A stretch of 5,565 nt of DNA from Candidatus Shapirobacteria bacterium (GTDB taxonomy: Bacteria > Patescibacteriota > Microgenomatia > UBA12405): contig JAPLYY010000089.1 of NCBI GenBank assembly GCA_026395315.1, positions 1-5,565 of the forward strand. The letters are read 5' to 3'. Of this stretch, positions 5,230 to 5,565 are shown piece by piece. Position 1 is the stretch's first letter. Each line of letters starts with the position of its first letter. The position numbers were made by a program, and so were the translations under genes. The notes under the pieces were generated by a model. That model searched no databases. It was given only the letters and a program-made list of their open reading frames with translations, and was not told where the DNA came from.

Positions 5230-5253
5230 AATTTTCACGACGTCGTGATAATT
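5230..5253. repeat. 24-bp near-palindrome with CGACGTCG core, overlapping a stop codon
   Basis: The 14-bp perfect palindrome TCACGACGTCGTGA (5235-5248) is extended by AATT arms past one mismatch to 24 bp. The core CGACGTCG is identical to that at 5045-5052. It overlaps the stop codon (5252-5254) of the zinc-ribbon gene. A-rich rather than U-rich sequence follows on the minus strand, so it is a poor terminator. Confidence 0.65.
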
Positions 5254-5545
5254 AACGATCTTCCCAAGAGAAACCACAGTTACGGCAGACGTTTAGAGGT
5301 TTTGATATTTTGGCTCCAGGTACCCAAATGGCAACATTTTGTTGCATTAGATGTTTCATAAAACCAGCTTTAACTGTTTTGACGTTACGACTATCACACT
5401 TGGGACATTTTTTACCAAAAAATATTTTTGTTGATCTTTTACTTTCGACACTTTCTTTTGACTTGTTATTAACAAGATCATCAATCTCTGACACGGTTTT
5501 TTTTATCTTATCCCAATAAGGGTTGACCATAATGAGATTATACAT
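5252..5545 (-). CDS. Small zinc-ribbon protein
   Basis: The product is 97 residues from ATG at 5545. The N-terminal 45 residues are charged and probably helical (WDKIKKTVSEIDDLV, then a Lys/Ser-rich linker). A zinc ribbon follows: KKCPKCDSRNV (C47, C50) and VCRNCGFSW (C87, C90), with 36 residues between the pairs. No catalytic domain, signal peptide or membrane segment is seen. Such ribbons bind nucleic acid or protein partners, but the role here is unknown. ATG at 5530 (MVNPYWDK, 92 residues) is an alternative start: a TATAAT lies exactly where it would place the transcription start on that ATG. For 5545, AGGT lies 8 nt upstream. The stop codon falls inside a 24-bp palindrome. Confidence 0.7.
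   Translation of the reverse strand: MYNLIMVNPYWDKIKKTVSEIDDLVNNKSKESVESKRSTKIFFGKKCPKCDSRNVKTVKAGFMKHLMQQNVAIWVPGAKISKPLNVCRNCGFSWEDR
5537..5542 (-). promoter_or_regulatory. Possible -10 box for a leaderless zinc-ribbon transcript
   Basis: TATAAT on the minus strand (5542-5537) would start transcription at about 5530, the A of the in-frame ATG 5530-5528. No -35 is visible. If this promoter is real, the 97-residue start at 5545 cannot be used from it. Confidence 0.3.
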
Positions 5546-5565
5546 TATTTATACCTAAATGCTCG

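Larger units (their letters stand above)
4621..5251 (-). other. Gene-free, palindrome-rich AT-rich region
   Basis: About 630 bp without a convincing gene, between the stop of the zinc-ribbon gene and the small frame upstream of greA. It holds several perfect or near-perfect inverted repeats (listed separately). It also holds a 6-bp inverted repeat AGACAA/TTGTCT at 5006-5024, TATACA/TGTATA arms near 4700-4720, a half-site CGACGTC at 5145-5151, and an exact 11-bp direct repeat CAATTTTCACG at 4893-4903 and 5229-5239. The words CGAC/GTCG are clearly over-represented for such AT-rich DNA. I see no tRNA, tmRNA, RNase P or SRP RNA hallmarks. It may be a leader or trailer, an untyped structured RNA, or a protein-binding region; the strand of any transcript is unknown. 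Confidence 0.5.

Noticed and set aside
5310..5519. Plus-strand reading frame opposite the zinc-ribbon gene
   Set aside because: The minus-strand frame has paired CPxC/CxxC motifs; the plus-strand translation has nothing recognisable.
1..5565. CRISPR array, insertion sequence or rRNA
   Set aside because: No regularly spaced long repeats, no transposase and no rRNA-like sequence were seen.

Overview
This window is a compact, leftward-transcribed stretch of a bacterial genome. Every supported gene is on the minus strand. A GreA/GreB-type transcript cleavage factor and sigma70-like promoters point to a bacterium. Coding DNA is AT-rich (hand counts of sample lines give about 40-45% GC in the better-conserved genes and about 20-30% in others), and intergenic DNA is richer still in AT. 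TGA is used as a stop (2688-2690), so the UGA=Gly code of some candidate phyla does not apply. The short leaders, tight gene packing and short GreA would suit a reduced genome such as Patescibacteria, but I cannot establish the lineage.

Layout from right to left. At 5252-5545 is a small zinc-ribbon protein. From about 4621 to 5251 there is no convincing gene, but the DNA is rich in palindromes, hairpins and short direct repeats, including two 24-bp near-palindromes centred on CGACGTCG. At 4459-4620 is a possible 53-residue protein. GreA (3970-4425) follows, with its own extended -10 promoter. Then comes an Rcl/nucleoside-deoxyribosyltransferase-like protein (3370-3909) that has lost the family's catalytic Glu and has gained a ribbon-helix-helix-like tail, also with its own extended -10 promoter.

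The main point of interest is a tight three-gene operon that starts at a good promoter (3335-3362) and runs off the left edge. It encodes a P-loop nucleotide-kinase-like protein, a U32-family protein with a four-Cys set fit for an Fe-S cluster (4-nt overlap with the kinase), and, 2 nt later, a chimera that is open to the window edge. The chimera is an incomplete DAHP-synthase-like barrel fused in one frame to a HisC/CobD-like PLP aminotransferase. The aminotransferase half is far more AT-rich than the barrel half, so the gene looks assembled from two sources.

A working hypothesis: U32 proteins such as TrhP and RlhA are Fe-S RNA hydroxylases that depend on prephenate, a shikimate-pathway product, and DAHP synthase is the first enzyme of that pathway. 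The operon may therefore make or use an aromatic or PEP-derived precursor for modifying a nucleotide, RNA or small molecule. The barrel lacks most metal ligands, so ordinary DAHP synthase activity is doubtful. This pathway assignment is inference, not observation.
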